Assembly (NCBI RefSeq): GCF_001043975.1
Contig: NZ_LABY01000087.1
Location: 1 to 36,856 of the forward strand
DNA from: Methylobacterium variabile
Lineage (GTDB): Bacteria; Pseudomonadota; Alphaproteobacteria; Rhizobiales; Beijerinckiaceae
DNA: 36,856 nt
Reading direction: 5' to 3'
The notes under the pieces were generated by a model. That model worked only from the letters and a program-made list of their open reading frames with translations. It had not been told where the DNA came from and did not search any database. Positions 9,369 through 17,732 of this stretch are shown here, one piece after another (within the stretch, counting starts at the first letter, position 1; the number at the start of each line of letters is the position of its first letter). The translations under genes were made by a program, and so were the position numbers.

Positions 9369-9989
9369 GTGAAGGCCATGATGGTGCTGGGGGCTGCCCT
9401 TGCCCTGACGCTCGCGTCTGCGCTCGCGCAGGAGGGCAAGACGACGACCTTTCCGCTCGTTGATCCTCAGACCGACGACCCCGTTCTGAAACCGATCTTC
9501 GACGGCATGCGGGCGCGGGGGGCGGGCCCGCTGCACATCCACCGCACGATCGGGCACGCGCCGGAGATCTACAAGGGGTTCGCGGCCTTCGCGACGGCAC
9601 TCCGGCAGCCTGGCGCGACCTCGCGGGGCGATCGCGAGCTGATCATCCTGCGGACGACGCAGCTCCGGAAGGGCGACTACGAGTTCGCCCAGCATCGCCG
9701 CATCGGACTGACCTGCGGCCTGACCGAAGCGCAGGTGGATGGTCTCGCCGATTGGAAAGCCAAGTCCGTCTACAGCCCCCGCCAGCAGATGATCCTGGCC
9801 TTCGCCGATGCGATGGTGGCCGATGGCGAGGTCAGCGACGATCTTCTGGCGCGCGTGAAGCAGACCTTCTCCCCGAAGGAGATCGTCGAACTGGCGATGA
9901 ACTCGGCATTCTACACGGCCGTCGTCCAATTCAGCACGGCCGTCCGTGTCGAGCCGGAAACGGAGACGACCAGCTACGCAGGGTGCTAG
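9369..9989 (+). CDS. Secreted carboxymuconolactone decarboxylase/AhpD-like family protein
   Basis: 206 residues. The first ~20 (MKAMMVLGAALALTLASALA) form a signal peptide, unusual for this mostly cytoplasmic fold. The mature part resembles CMD-family helical proteins, with RGDRELIILRTTQLRKGDYE and FAQHRRIGLTCGLTEAQVDG. The AhpD peroxidatic CxxC is absent: the site reads YEFAQHRRIG, keeping Glu and His but no Cys pair. It therefore resembles the decarboxylase/lactonase branch rather than the peroxidase branch. The start is GTG at 9369, closely following GGGGGAGGATGAC. It lies 100 bp after the thiolase in the same operon. The exact reaction is unknown. Confidence 0.8.
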   Translation: MKAMMVLGAALALTLASALAQEGKTTTFPLVDPQTDDPVLKPIFDGMRARGAGPLHIHRTIGHAPEIYKGFAAFATALRQPGATSRGDRELIILRTTQLRKGDYEFAQHRRIGLTCGLTEAQVDGLADWKAKSVYSPRQQMILAFADAMVADGEVSDDLLARVKQTFSPKEIVELAMNSAFYTAVVQFSTAVRVEPETETTSYAGC

Positions 9990-10007
9990 CCGAAGAGGGG
10001 CATGCTC

Positions 10008-10160
10008 ATGCGCTACGCGCTCGCCACCATCCGCCGCCACGGTCGACCGACGCCGGTTATCGAGGTGGGCGGCGCCTGCCACGACCTCGCGGCCCTTGCA
10101 TCGCGTCTCTGCGCCAACGCGTACGGCCAGGGCTTGATGGCCCTGTTCGCCGACTGGGCG
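10008..10160 (+). pseudogene. 5' fragment of fumarylacetoacetate hydrolase-family gene
   Basis: Starts at ATG 10008 (GAGGGG seven bases upstream), 18 bp after the CMD-like gene. The ~50 residues MRYALATIRRHGRPTPVIEV... to LMALFADWAG match the N-terminal domain of FAH/MhpD-type hydrolases. The gene then runs into the truncated ISL3 transposase on the opposite strand, and the catalytic C-terminal domain is missing. This was probably the last gene of the catabolic operon. The junction lies near 10155-10162; the family call rests on the N-terminal segment only. Confidence 0.65.
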
Positions 10161-11180
10161 GGATCCAGGATGCTCGGCCCTGGCCCGCGCGAGCCGTGGC
10201 GCGGGAAGTGTCGGGCGAAGGCGTATTTGCGCACGGTGGCGCGGGCCAGACCGGTCTCGCCGTTGATGCGCCGGAGTGACTGTCCCGCCGCGACGCAGCG
10301 GCGCACGTCATCGTAGAGAACCTGCCAGCGTTCGACGGCTGCAGCCCGGGTCAACGCCTCGGCGGGAGCGCGCGAGCACGCCTTCGACGGACCAAGGACG
10401 CGGAAGCCGTCGTTGGCGGTCCCTGCTTCAGGCGCGGGTGAACCCGGATGAGCCAGCGTTCGAGCATCTGCCGGGTGTTGAGCAGCAGATGCCAGCGGTC
10501 AGCGACCTGCCGGGCGCTCCGCGCCTCCATCGTGGTCCCCCATGCGTACTCAGTGGAGCGGTCGCGCGCCACGAGGTGGATCTGCGGCTCGTGGCGGAGC
10601 CAAGTCGCCAGCGTGGGAGCCGAACGATCCGGCAGCAGGTCGAGGGGGCGATGGCGCTCGAGGTCGACCACGATCGTGGCGTAGGTCCGGCTCCTGGGCA
10701 GAGCCCCAGTCGTCGACGCCGACGATCAGCGGTCGCCCTGCGGACGGCAGCGGGAGAGGTCGGATAGTCGCGCAGCAGGATTGTGGCGCTGGTCGGCATA
10801 ACCAACGGCGCGAGCAAACGGGCGGCAGGCTGGCCGCCGAGCGCGACCCCGGTTCGCGCCTGGGCCTGAGCCCGTCGGCGGGTGCGGTGAGCGGAGCGGC
10901 CGAGCAGATGCGGGAAGCGTTCGGCGAAGGTGCGACGCGGGCACCCGGGAGCGTGGCAGCAGAAGCGTCGCACGGTGAGGTGCAATCGGACGATCTTGCC
11001 GCTGGCGGGCAGGTCAGCGCGCCGTCGTTGAGAGCGGCTATGGAGAGCCGGGCTGGGCATCCGACAAGTGGGGCAGCGCGCCTGAGGGCGTTCACCTTCT
11101 GCGGCGAAGGCGAGAGCGTCGCGGCCGTCACGTGCCACGCGGAGCGGGCGGCATCCGGGAAGATGGCAGAGCAGGGTCAT
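10161..11180 (-). pseudogene. Decayed ISL3-family transposase
   Basis: Reads leftward from 11180. The N-terminal zinc-finger region is recognisable (CPTC, HSRSQRRRADLPASGKIVRL, RRFCCHAPGCPRRTFAERFP). The DDE domain continues in other frames: PLIVGVDDW at ~10700-10740, then VDLERHRPLDLLPDRSAPTL and QVADRWHLLLNTRQMLERWL at ~10430-10670, then GLARATVRKYAFARHFPR up to PSILDP near 10161. At least three frame changes are needed. The usual C-terminal ~150-200 residues after PSILDP are absent, replaced by the FAH gene fragment, so a deletion followed insertion. Element ends are not defined; the right end may lie near 11250-11300. Confidence 0.8.
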
Positions 11181-11433
11181 GCCCGAATCGGCACCGGCAT
11201 CGACCAGAGGCTCGCCCTCACCCTACCGGATCCAGCAAACTCGCCGATGAACCCTCTCCGCCCGTGACGCGAAATACGTGACCTATCGACAACCATCGTA
11301 AAAACCGAGCGACAGGAATGGTGAAAAGTGGTATTTATCCATTAGCCACGCTCGAAAGCTCGACCGCACGCCTGAGATCGGACCGAATTCAGGCGAGATC
11401 GCGTGTTGAGTCTTCCCTTTCGGAGGATGCGCG

Positions 11434-12225
11434 ATGGCCATATCCCATGCTGCGTCCGCACGCTCGATGGTGACGCGACCGAACCTACGAAGGATCGGGT
11501 TCCCCGACCTCAAGGCCGCCTTGCTGAAGGGGGTCGAGGACTTCATGGCCCTGCCGACGCATGTGCTGTTCCTGATCGCGATCTACCCGATCGCCGGCGT
11601 GATCATCGCGGCGGCAACCTTCGAAAGCGACCTCCTCCCGATCCTCTTCCCGCTGGCCTCCGGTTTCGCGCTGATCGGCCCGTTCGCGGCGGTCGGCCTC
11701 TACGAGTTGAGCCGGCAGCGGGAATTGGGCCTTCCCCTGGCTGAAACCCGGCCCTTCGCTCCACTGACCGGCCGTCACGCCGGGTCGATCTTCGCGGTCG
11801 GATTGGTCCTGATGCTGATCTTCGTCGCCTGGATCATCACTGCCATGGGGCTGTACTGGGCGCTGTTCGGACCGGAGACCTATGGTTCCGCGTTTGCCTT
11901 CGCCGAGGCGGTGCTGACCACGCCGCGCGGATGGATGCTGATCGTGATCGGCAACCTCGTGGGCGCAGCCTTCTCACTGATCGCGCTCGCGGTGAGCGCC
12001 GTTTCCTTCCCGCTGATCATCGACCGCGGCGTCGATGCGGGGACGGCGATCGAGACCTCGGCGGCGCTGCTCCGTGAGAACCCGCGCACGATGATCGCCT
12101 GGGGGCTCGTCGTCGCGGGTCTCCTGGTGCTCGGGATGGTGCCGCTCTTTGTCGGCCTCGCGCTCGTGTTGCCGATCCTCGGCCACGCGACCTGGCATCT
12201 CTATCGGCGAGCGATCGCGCCCTGA
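11434..12225 (+). CDS. DUF2189 family integral membrane protein
   Basis: 263 residues with about six predicted transmembrane helices (for example VLFLIAIYPIAGVIIAAATF, FAVGLVLMLIFVAWIITAMG, LVVAGLLVLGMVPLFVGLAL). The N-terminal RIGFPDLKAALLKGVEDFMA and the YELSRQRELG loop fit DUF2189. ATG 11434 is preceded by GGAGGATGCGCG. The gene ends 42 bp before the oxidase subunit II start and is co-directional, so it is probably part of the oxidase operon. Its function is unknown; the context suggests a role in assembly or stability of the oxidase in the inner membrane. Confidence 0.85.
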   Translation: MAISHAASARSMVTRPNLRRIGFPDLKAALLKGVEDFMALPTHVLFLIAIYPIAGVIIAAATFESDLLPILFPLASGFALIGPFAAVGLYELSRQRELGLPLAETRPFAPLTGRHAGSIFAVGLVLMLIFVAWIITAMGLYWALFGPETYGSAFAFAEAVLTTPRGWMLIVIGNLVGAAFSLIALAVSAVSFPLIIDRGVDAGTAIETSAALLRENPRTMIAWGLVVAGLLVLGMVPLFVGLALVLPILGHATWHLYRRAIAP

Positions 12226-12267
12226 CGCCGCCGATTGCATCTCGACCCTGCGCGCAGGAGACGACAG

Positions 12268-13110
12268 ATGGCGCTCATCCTCGTGCTGATCGCCCTCGGC
12301 TCAGTCGCCTTCCATCTCCTGAGCCCGTGGTGGTGGACCCCGATCGCGTCGAACTGGGGCTACATCGACACGACGCTGATCATCACGTTCTGGATCACCG
12401 GCGCGGTTTTCACGGTCCTGGTGCTGTTCGTCGCCTATTGCGTCGCTCGCTTCCGGCACCGTCCCGGGCAGAAGGCCTCCTACGAGCCGGAGAGCCGGCG
12501 GCTGGAGGGCTGGCTCACGGCCGTCACCGCGGTCGGCGTCGCCGCGATGCTGGCCCCGGGCCTCGCCGTCTGGGCGCAGTTCGTGCGGGTCCCGGCCAAT
12601 GCCGCGGAGGTTGAGATCGTCGCCCAGCAATGGCGCTGGAGCTACCGCCTGCCGGGCGCCGACGGGCGCCTCGGAGCCGCCGCAACCGAGTTCGTCAGCG
12701 ACGAGAACCCGCTGGGTCTCGACCCGCACGACCCGGCGAGCAAGGACGACGTCATCCTCGATGGCGACGACCTGCACCTGCCCCTCGGACGGCCCGTGAA
12801 AGCACTGCTGCGCTCCTTCGACGTGGTGCACGACTTCTACGTTCCCGAGTTTAGGGCCAAGATGGACGTCATCCCGGGGATGGTGACCTACTTCTGGTTC
12901 ACGCCGACCCGGAGCGGCACCTTCGAGGCGATCTGCAACGAAGTGTGCGGCGTCAACCACTACGCGATGCGGGGCCGCGTCGTCGTGGAGCCGGAACCCC
13001 AGTACCGGTCCTGGCTCGACCAGCAGAAGACATTCTCGAACTTCGCCGCCCGCCCGGAGCGGGCGCCCCGCGACGCTGCTCTTCGCCGTCGCGTCGCCGA
13101 CGACCGCTGA
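12268..13110 (+). CDS. coxB: Cytochrome c oxidase subunit II
   Basis: About 280 residues, carrying the CuA centre that accepts electrons from cytochrome c in the periplasm. An N-terminal hydrophobic segment is followed by a transmembrane hairpin (TTLIITFWITGAVFTVLVLF, WLTAVTAVGVAAMLAPGLAV) and a cupredoxin domain. CuA ligands are visible in VVHDFYVPEFRAKMDVIPG (first His) and ICNEVCGVNHYAMRG (two Cys, His, Met, with the bridging Glu). ATG 12268 is preferred because CAGGAGAC lies 5-7 bp upstream; an in-frame TTG at 12235 would only add a basic leader. No heme c domain is fused at the C-terminus. The gene order II-I-III-III-IV resembles coxMNOP of Bradyrhizobium, so coxM is an alternative name. 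Confidence 0.93.
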   Translation: MALILVLIALGSVAFHLLSPWWWTPIASNWGYIDTTLIITFWITGAVFTVLVLFVAYCVARFRHRPGQKASYEPESRRLEGWLTAVTAVGVAAMLAPGLAVWAQFVRVPANAAEVEIVAQQWRWSYRLPGADGRLGAAATEFVSDENPLGLDPHDPASKDDVILDGDDLHLPLGRPVKALLRSFDVVHDFYVPEFRAKMDVIPGMVTYFWFTPTRSGTFEAICNEVCGVNHYAMRGRVVVEPEPQYRSWLDQQKTFSNFAARPERAPRDAALRRRVADDR

Positions 13111-13122
13111 GAGGACGGTGCC

Positions 13123-14889
13123 ATGGTCGACACGCCGATCGGGGCCGCCGGCCCCTTCCCCGGTTCGGAGCCAGACGAGGTAGAGCTCTACCATCCGCAC
13201 AGCTGGCTCACGCGCTACGTCTTCAGCCAGGATGCCAAGATCATCGCTATCCAGTATTCCGGTACCGCCCTGGCGATCGGCTTTGTCGCGCTCGTTCTGT
13301 CCTGGCTGATCAGGCTCCAACTCGGATTTCCGGGCCTATTTCCGTCTATAGGGCCATCAGAATATTATCAGATCATCACTATGCACGGGATGATCATGGT
13401 GGTTTATCTCCTCACCGCCGTGTTCCTCGGCGGCTTCGGCAATTACCTCATCCCGCTGATGATCGGCGCTCGGGATATGGTGTTTCCCTATGTGAACATG
13501 CTGAGCTACTGGGTCTATCTCCTTGCCGTGCTGGTGCTGGTGGCGAGCTTCTTCGCGCCGGGGGGACCGACCGGGGCCGGCTGGACCCTCTATCCCCCGC
13601 AGGCCATCCTCTCGGGCACCCCGGGCCACGAATGGGGCATCGTGCTGATGCTCGCTTCGCTCATCCTGTTCATCATCGGCTTTACCATGGGGGGCGTGAA
13701 CTACGTGGTGACCGTGCTGCAGGCGCGCGCGCCCGGCATGACGCTGATGCGCATGCCCCTCACAATCTGGGGCATCTTCACCGCGACGGTGCTGGCGCTG
13801 CTCGCCTTTCCGGCCCTGTTCGTCGGGGCCGTCATGATGCTCCTCGATCGACTGTTCGGCACCAGTTTCTTCATGCCCATGATCATCGAGGCCGGCCAGC
13901 GCCTGCACTACGGCGGCGGCACACCGATCCTGTTCCAGCACCTGTTCTGGTTCTTTGGACATCCGGAGGTTTACATCGTCGCACTTCCCGCGTTCGGCAT
14001 CGTCTCCGATCTGATCAGCACCCATGCGCGCAAGAATATATTTGGGTATCGCATGATGGTGTGGGCGATAATCGCCATCGGTGGGCTCAGCTTCGTGGTC
14101 TGGGCACATCATATGTACGTGAGCGGCATGAATCCATATTTTGGATTTTTCTTCGCAACCACAACCCTGATCATCGCTGTGCCGACTGCGATCAAGGTTT
14201 ACAACTGGGTGTTGACGCTCTGGCGCGGGGACATCCACCTGACGGTTCCGATGCTGTTCGCGATTGCGTTCATCGTCACCTTCCTGAACGGCGGCCTGAC
14301 CGGCCTCTTCCTCGGCAACGTGGTGGTCGACGTGCCGTTGTCGGACACGCTGTTCGTCGTCGCCCACTTCCACATGGTCATGGGGGTCGCCCCGATCCTC
14401 GTGATCTTCGGTGGTATCTATCACTGGTACCCGAAGGTGACCGGCCGGATGCTCGACGAGCGGCTCGGCCTGTTGCACTTCTGGGTGACGTTCCTGGGCG
14501 CCTACCTGGTCTTCTTTCCGATGCACTATCTCGGACTGCTCGGCGTCCCGCGGAGGTATTTCGAGATCACAGGGCTCGGCTTCATCCCGGCATCGGCCGC
14601 GTCCCTCAACGCCTTCATCAGCGTGGTGGCCTTCGTGGTCGGCGCGGCCCAGGTGGTGTTCGTGGCGAATCTGATCCGCAGCCTCCGGCACGGTGTGCCG
14701 GCCGGCGGCAATCCGTGGCACGCCACCACCCTGGAGTGGCAAACTCCCGACACCCCGCCGCGGCATGGCAATTGGGGCGCTCGCCTGCCAGTGGTCTATC
14801 GCTGGCCCTACGATTACAGCGTGCCGGGGGCCGCGGAGGACTTCCTGCCCCAGAACCAGCCCGTCCACGCCGCAGGGGCTGCGCCGTGA
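13123..14889 (+). CDS. ctaD: Cytochrome c oxidase subunit I (heme-copper, A-type)
   Basis: 588-residue catalytic subunit with about 12 membrane helices. Heme and copper ligands are present: MHGMIMVV (low-spin heme His), GHPEVY (CuB His, crosslinked Tyr and the D-channel Glu), WAHHMYVSGM (two CuB His) and HFHMVMG (both heme His). GNYLIPLMIGARDMVFP carries the D-channel Asp entry. These features mark the A1 group of proton-pumping oxidases. It starts 12 bp after subunit II with AGAGGACGG upstream and overlaps the subunit III start by 4 bp. In the coxMNOP scheme it would be coxN. All key residues appear intact. Confidence 0.96.
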   Translation: MVDTPIGAAGPFPGSEPDEVELYHPHSWLTRYVFSQDAKIIAIQYSGTALAIGFVALVLSWLIRLQLGFPGLFPSIGPSEYYQIITMHGMIMVVYLLTAVFLGGFGNYLIPLMIGARDMVFPYVNMLSYWVYLLAVLVLVASFFAPGGPTGAGWTLYPPQAILSGTPGHEWGIVLMLASLILFIIGFTMGGVNYVVTVLQARAPGMTLMRMPLTIWGIFTATVLALLAFPALFVGAVMMLLDRLFGTSFFMPMIIEAGQRLHYGGGTPILFQHLFWFFGHPEVYIVALPAFGIVSDLISTHARKNIFGYRMMVWAIIAIGGLSFVVWAHHMYVSGMNPYFGFFFATTTLIIAVPTAIKVYNWVLTLWRGDIHLTVPMLFAIAFIVTFLNGGLTGLFLGNVVVDVPLSDTLFVVAHFHMVMGVAPILVIFGGIYHWYPKVTGRMLDERLGLLHFWVTFLGAYLVFFPMHYLGLLGVPRRYFEITGLGFIPASAASLNAFISVVAFVVGAAQVVFVANLIRSLRHGVPAGGNPWHATTLEWQTPDTPPRHGNWGARLPVVYRWPYDYSVPGAAEDFLPQNQPVHAAGAAP

Positions 14890-15590
14890 GCCTCGTCCTC
14901 CTCTACCTCGCAGGCCTCGGTGCCGTTTCGGGGCGCTGGCTCGCCCGGCAGCACCTAGCCGCCAAGCCCTGGCTGAGCGCGGGCCCTTCCTGCACCCTGC
15001 CGGCGGATGGAGGGGGCGGGTCGGCGGCAAAGCTGGCTCTCGGGATCTTCTTGGCGGTTATCGGCCTGCTCTTCGCGCTGCTCGTCGCGGCCTATGGCAT
15101 GCGCGTGCCACCGGGCAGCGCCGGAGTCCCTCTCGATCCGCGCCTCCTCTGGCTCACGACGGGCTTTCTCGGGCTGGCGAGCCTTCTGCTCCACCGGGCC
15201 GACCGGGTGGTGCGCCGTGGGGCGGAGGACGACGCGCACGCGCATCTGCTTGCCGCCGTCGCGGCGAGCCTCGTCTTCCTCTGTGGGCAGGGCCTCGCCT
15301 GGCGGTTGATCGGGGAGGCCGGGGCGGGCCGCACGATCGATGCGGCCGGTTCCTTCTTCATCTTGATCACGCTGCTGCATGGGCTGCACCTCGCGGGCGG
15401 GCTCGCGGCCCTCGCGTGGGTCACCTTCGGCGCGGCGAGGACGGGGTCGCCCGCAGGCCTCGCCCGGAGCATCGGGCTGTGTACCCTCTACTGGGATGCC
15501 CTGCTGGTGATCTGGCTCGTTGCCTTCGGCATCCTGTTCCGGACGCCGTGGTCGGGTCTGATCGATGTCCTGTGCCGGCCGCCGGCCTGA
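14886..15590 (+). CDS. Cytochrome c oxidase subunit III-like protein (first copy)
   Basis: 234 residues from a GTG at 14886 that overlaps the subunit I stop (GTGA), indicating translational coupling. Hydrophobic helices include LALGIFLAVIGLLFALLVAA, LLAAVAASLVFLCGQGLAWR and the GSFFILITLLHGLHLAGGLA helix, which resembles the subunit III core with its LHGLH motif. The last helix is YWDALLVIWLVAFGILF. It is more divergent than the second copy downstream and matches the position of coxO in coxMNOP clusters. Subunit III normally stabilises the D-channel of subunit I. The same frame stays open far upstream inside subunit I, but that part is an out-of-frame shadow. Confidence 0.85.
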   Translation: MSLVLLYLAGLGAVSGRWLARQHLAAKPWLSAGPSCTLPADGGGGSAAKLALGIFLAVIGLLFALLVAAYGMRVPPGSAGVPLDPRLLWLTTGFLGLASLLLHRADRVVRRGAEDDAHAHLLAAVAASLVFLCGQGLAWRLIGEAGAGRTIDAAGSFFILITLLHGLHLAGGLAALAWVTFGAARTGSPAGLARSIGLCTLYWDALLVIWLVAFGILFRTPWSGLIDVLCRPPA

Positions 15591-15610
15591 CAGCCTCGGG
15601 ACGACGCATC

Positions 15611-16333
15611 ATGACAGAGACCGTTCTCCGCTCCCTCCCGACCTCCGACGGTCCGCCAAGCCGATGGCGGCGCTTCTCCGGCGAATGGGCGGCCGACCGT
15701 CAGGCCTTTGCAGGGGCCTCGTGGCGCAAGGCGATGATGTGGATCTTCCTGCTGAGCGACACCTTCGTGTTCGGCTGCTTCCTGATCGGCTACATGACCG
15801 TGCGCATGTCGACGACGGTGCCATGGCCGAACCCGAGCAAGGTCTTCGCCTTGGAGGTCGGGGGCACCGAGCTGCCCCTGATCCTGATCGCGATCATGAC
15901 CTTCGTTCTCATCTCGAGCAGCGGCACGATGGCTATGGCGGTCGCCCTTGGCTACAGGCGGAACCGCCGCGCTACGGCGCTGCTCATGCTCGTCACAGCG
16001 CTCCTCGGTGCGACCTTCGTCGGCATGCAGGCCTTCGAGTGGACGAAGCTGATCCACGAGGGCGTCCGGCCCTGGTCGAACCCCTGGGGGGCACACCAGT
16101 TCGGTTCGACGTTCTTCATGATTACCGGCTTCCACGGGACCCACGTCACCATCGGTGTCATCGTCTTGGTTACGATCGCCCGCAAGGTCTGGCGGGGCGA
16201 TTTCGACATCGGACGACGCGGTTTCTTCACCAGCCAGCGCGGCGGATACGAGAACGTCGAGATCGCGGGCCTATACTGGCACTTCGTCGATCTCGTCTGG
16301 GTTTTTATCTTTGCACTGTTCTATCTTTGGTAG
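15611..16333 (+). CDS. Cytochrome c oxidase subunit III family protein (second copy)
   Basis: 240 residues starting at ATG 15611. Helices and motifs fit heme-copper oxidase subunit III: KAMMWIFLLSDTFVFGCFLI, MQAFEWTKLIHEG, FFMITGFHGTHVTIGVIVL and the C-terminal GLYWHFVDLVWVFIFALFYL. The buried Glu of the EW motif and the FHGTH signature are present. It lies 20 bp after the first subunit III-like gene and 9 bp before the subunit IV-like gene, in one operon. Having two subunit III-type genes in tandem is known from coxO/coxP of Bradyrhizobium, and this would be coxP. Confidence 0.9.
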   Translation: MTETVLRSLPTSDGPPSRWRRFSGEWAADRQAFAGASWRKAMMWIFLLSDTFVFGCFLIGYMTVRMSTTVPWPNPSKVFALEVGGTELPLILIAIMTFVLISSSGTMAMAVALGYRRNRRATALLMLVTALLGATFVGMQAFEWTKLIHEGVRPWSNPWGAHQFGSTFFMITGFHGTHVTIGVIVLVTIARKVWRGDFDIGRRGFFTSQRGGYENVEIAGLYWHFVDLVWVFIFALFYLW

Positions 16334-16342
16334 GAGGACGGC

Positions 16343-16675
16343 ATGCACCCCGTCGCGGGCCACGGGACCGACCACGGCCACTCGATCCGGCTCTACCTGC
16401 TCGTCTGGGGCTGGCTGTTCGTGCTGAGTGCCTGCTCGTATCTCATCGACTATTTTCACGTCCAGGGCATCCTGCGCTGGTCGCTGATCCTGCTGTTCAT
16501 GTTCGTCAAGGCGGGACTCATCGTGGCGGTGTTCATGCATCTCGCCTGGGAGCGGCTGGCCCTGATCTACGCGATCCTGGTTCCGCCAACCGCAATACTG
16601 ATCTTCGTCGCGATCATGACCGCGGAGGCGAGCTACACGCTATTCACCCGATTGAGCTTGCTCGCAGGCCATTGA
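16343..16675 (+). CDS. Cytochrome c oxidase subunit IV-like (prokaryotic) membrane protein
   Basis: 110 residues with three predicted helices (YLLVWGWLFVLSACSYLIDY, WSLILLFMFVKAGLIVAVFM, LIYAILVPPTAILIFVAIMT). The FVKAGLIVAVFMHL stretch is typical of the small COX4-type subunit of bacterial oxidases. ATG 16343 has AGGAGGACGG directly upstream, so translation should be efficient. It is the last clear gene of the oxidase operon. Small subunits of this type are thought to aid assembly or CuB loading. Confidence 0.88.
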   Translation: MHPVAGHGTDHGHSIRLYLLVWGWLFVLSACSYLIDYFHVQGILRWSLILLFMFVKAGLIVAVFMHLAWERLALIYAILVPPTAILIFVAIMTAEASYTLFTRLSLLAGH

Positions 16676-16706
16676 TCCGCTTCGCCAGGGCCGAGGAGAG
16701 CTGCGC

Positions 16707-17051
16707 ATGAGCCCGCCCCCGATCACCGTGACCGTGCTGCTGCGCCAGATCGCCGATTGGCTGACCGACGCCGCCGCGCTCGCCCGGGCGGCGGCGACTT
16801 GCGCCGAGAGCGGCAGCGAGGCCGAGGCGGTGCGGCTCTCCCTCGACCTCGACGAGCGGCTGCACGAGGCGGAGGGCCTGCACTGCGCCGTCCGCCTGAT
16901 CGCCCGCCTGCAGGCCGACGGTCCGCTCCCGGCTGACGCAAGCGGCCTCGGCATCGTCCTGGATGCGCAGCCCCGTTCCGGCGACGTGCCGGTGCGGGGG
17001 TCGGGGCGGTGGCGGCGACCTGTGTCGCCACCTGAGGCAAGGACGAGCACG
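16707..17051 (+). CDS. Unknown small protein, possibly fused to downstream remnant
   Basis: Open frame starting MSPPPITVTVLLRQIADWLT, Ala/Leu/Glu-rich and probably helical over the first ~75 residues, with GAGGAGAGCTGCGC upstream of the ATG. It has no stop of its own: the frame continues through the start of the DUF3489 remnant at 17052 and on to 17387. A neighbouring frame has a TGA at about 17033, so a frameshift near 16960-17000 may have removed the original stop. No family recognised. The next two genes are broken, so this one may be too. Confidence 0.4.
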
Positions 17052-17600
17052 ATGACCCATCTCACCGAGACGCAACGCCGGCTGATCGAGGCCGCCACCC
17101 ACATCCCGACCGGCTCCTGGTCCCACTGCCGTCGTTGCGGGGCAGGGCCGTCGCACGGGTCGCGACAGCGCTGCTGGCGCGGGGCCTGGCCGCGGACGGT
17201 CGGGCCGGACGATCCGGCTTGGCGCAGCGAGGCCGACGGACGGCGCATCGGCCTGCGACAGGTCGTCGGAACCAGCGATCCGGAGAGCACCGAGGGAAAT
17301 CGGTGTAGTCGCTGCGAGAATGGCGGACGAACCGCCACCCACACTCGGTGGGACCGAACCCATTGCAGCGTTGCCGCCGCCCGGTGATGTTTCGGCCGCG
17401 CCGCGCTCCTGAACGAAAGCCGCGATCGTGCGGAGCTGCTCGCCCGCGAGCAGGGCGCCAGCCTGGCCGAGATCACCGCCGCCACCGGATGGCTGCCCCA
17501 CAGCGCCCGCGCCGCGCTCGCCCGCTTGCGCCGCAACCAGCCCGCGCTCACCCGCTTCCGCAGCCCCGATGAGGGTCACAGCCGCTATCGTCTGCCCCCC
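17052..17600 (+). pseudogene. Frameshifted DUF3489 domain gene
   Basis: The start MTHLTETQRRLIEAATHIP fits DUF3489 N-termini. The continuation LRGRAVARVATALLARGLAA lies in another frame at ~17130-17190. The conserved C-terminal winged-helix-like segment (SLAEITAATGWLPHSARAAL, then SPDEGHSRYRLP) lies in a further frame at ~17400-17600, after a stop at 17385. At least two disruptions are therefore present. DUF3489 genes commonly sit next to DUF2924 and serine recombinase genes in alphaproteobacterial mobile regions. Family assignment is from remembered motif similarity; the frame breaks are directly visible. Confidence 0.6.
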
Positions 17601-17630
17601 GTGACCTCACCCCGGGCAGGAGGGCTGAGC

Positions 17631-17732
17631 ATGGTCACGCCCGATCCCGACCCGGTTCAGGCGATGAGCGCCCAACTCGCCGCCCTGGCTGAACTCGACC
17701 TCCTACGAGGCGCCGATCGAGTTCGTGTTCGA
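17631..17732 (+). pseudogene. Truncated DUF2924-like fragment abutting the CRISPR array
   Basis: ATG 17631 with AGGAGGGCTGAGC upstream starts MVTPDPDPVQAMSAQLAALA and continues AELDLLRGA, resembling the N-terminus of DUF2924 proteins. The reading frame runs straight into the first CRISPR repeat at 17733, so the rest of the gene has been lost. It follows the DUF3489 remnant, as in intact DUF3489-DUF2924 pairs. Only ~34 residues support the call. Confidence 0.4.

Noticed and set aside
12945..14885. Upstream extension of the first subunit III-like frame to 12945
   Set aside because: It is an Arg/Pro-rich out-of-frame reading of subunits II and I; the real start is the GTG at 14886.
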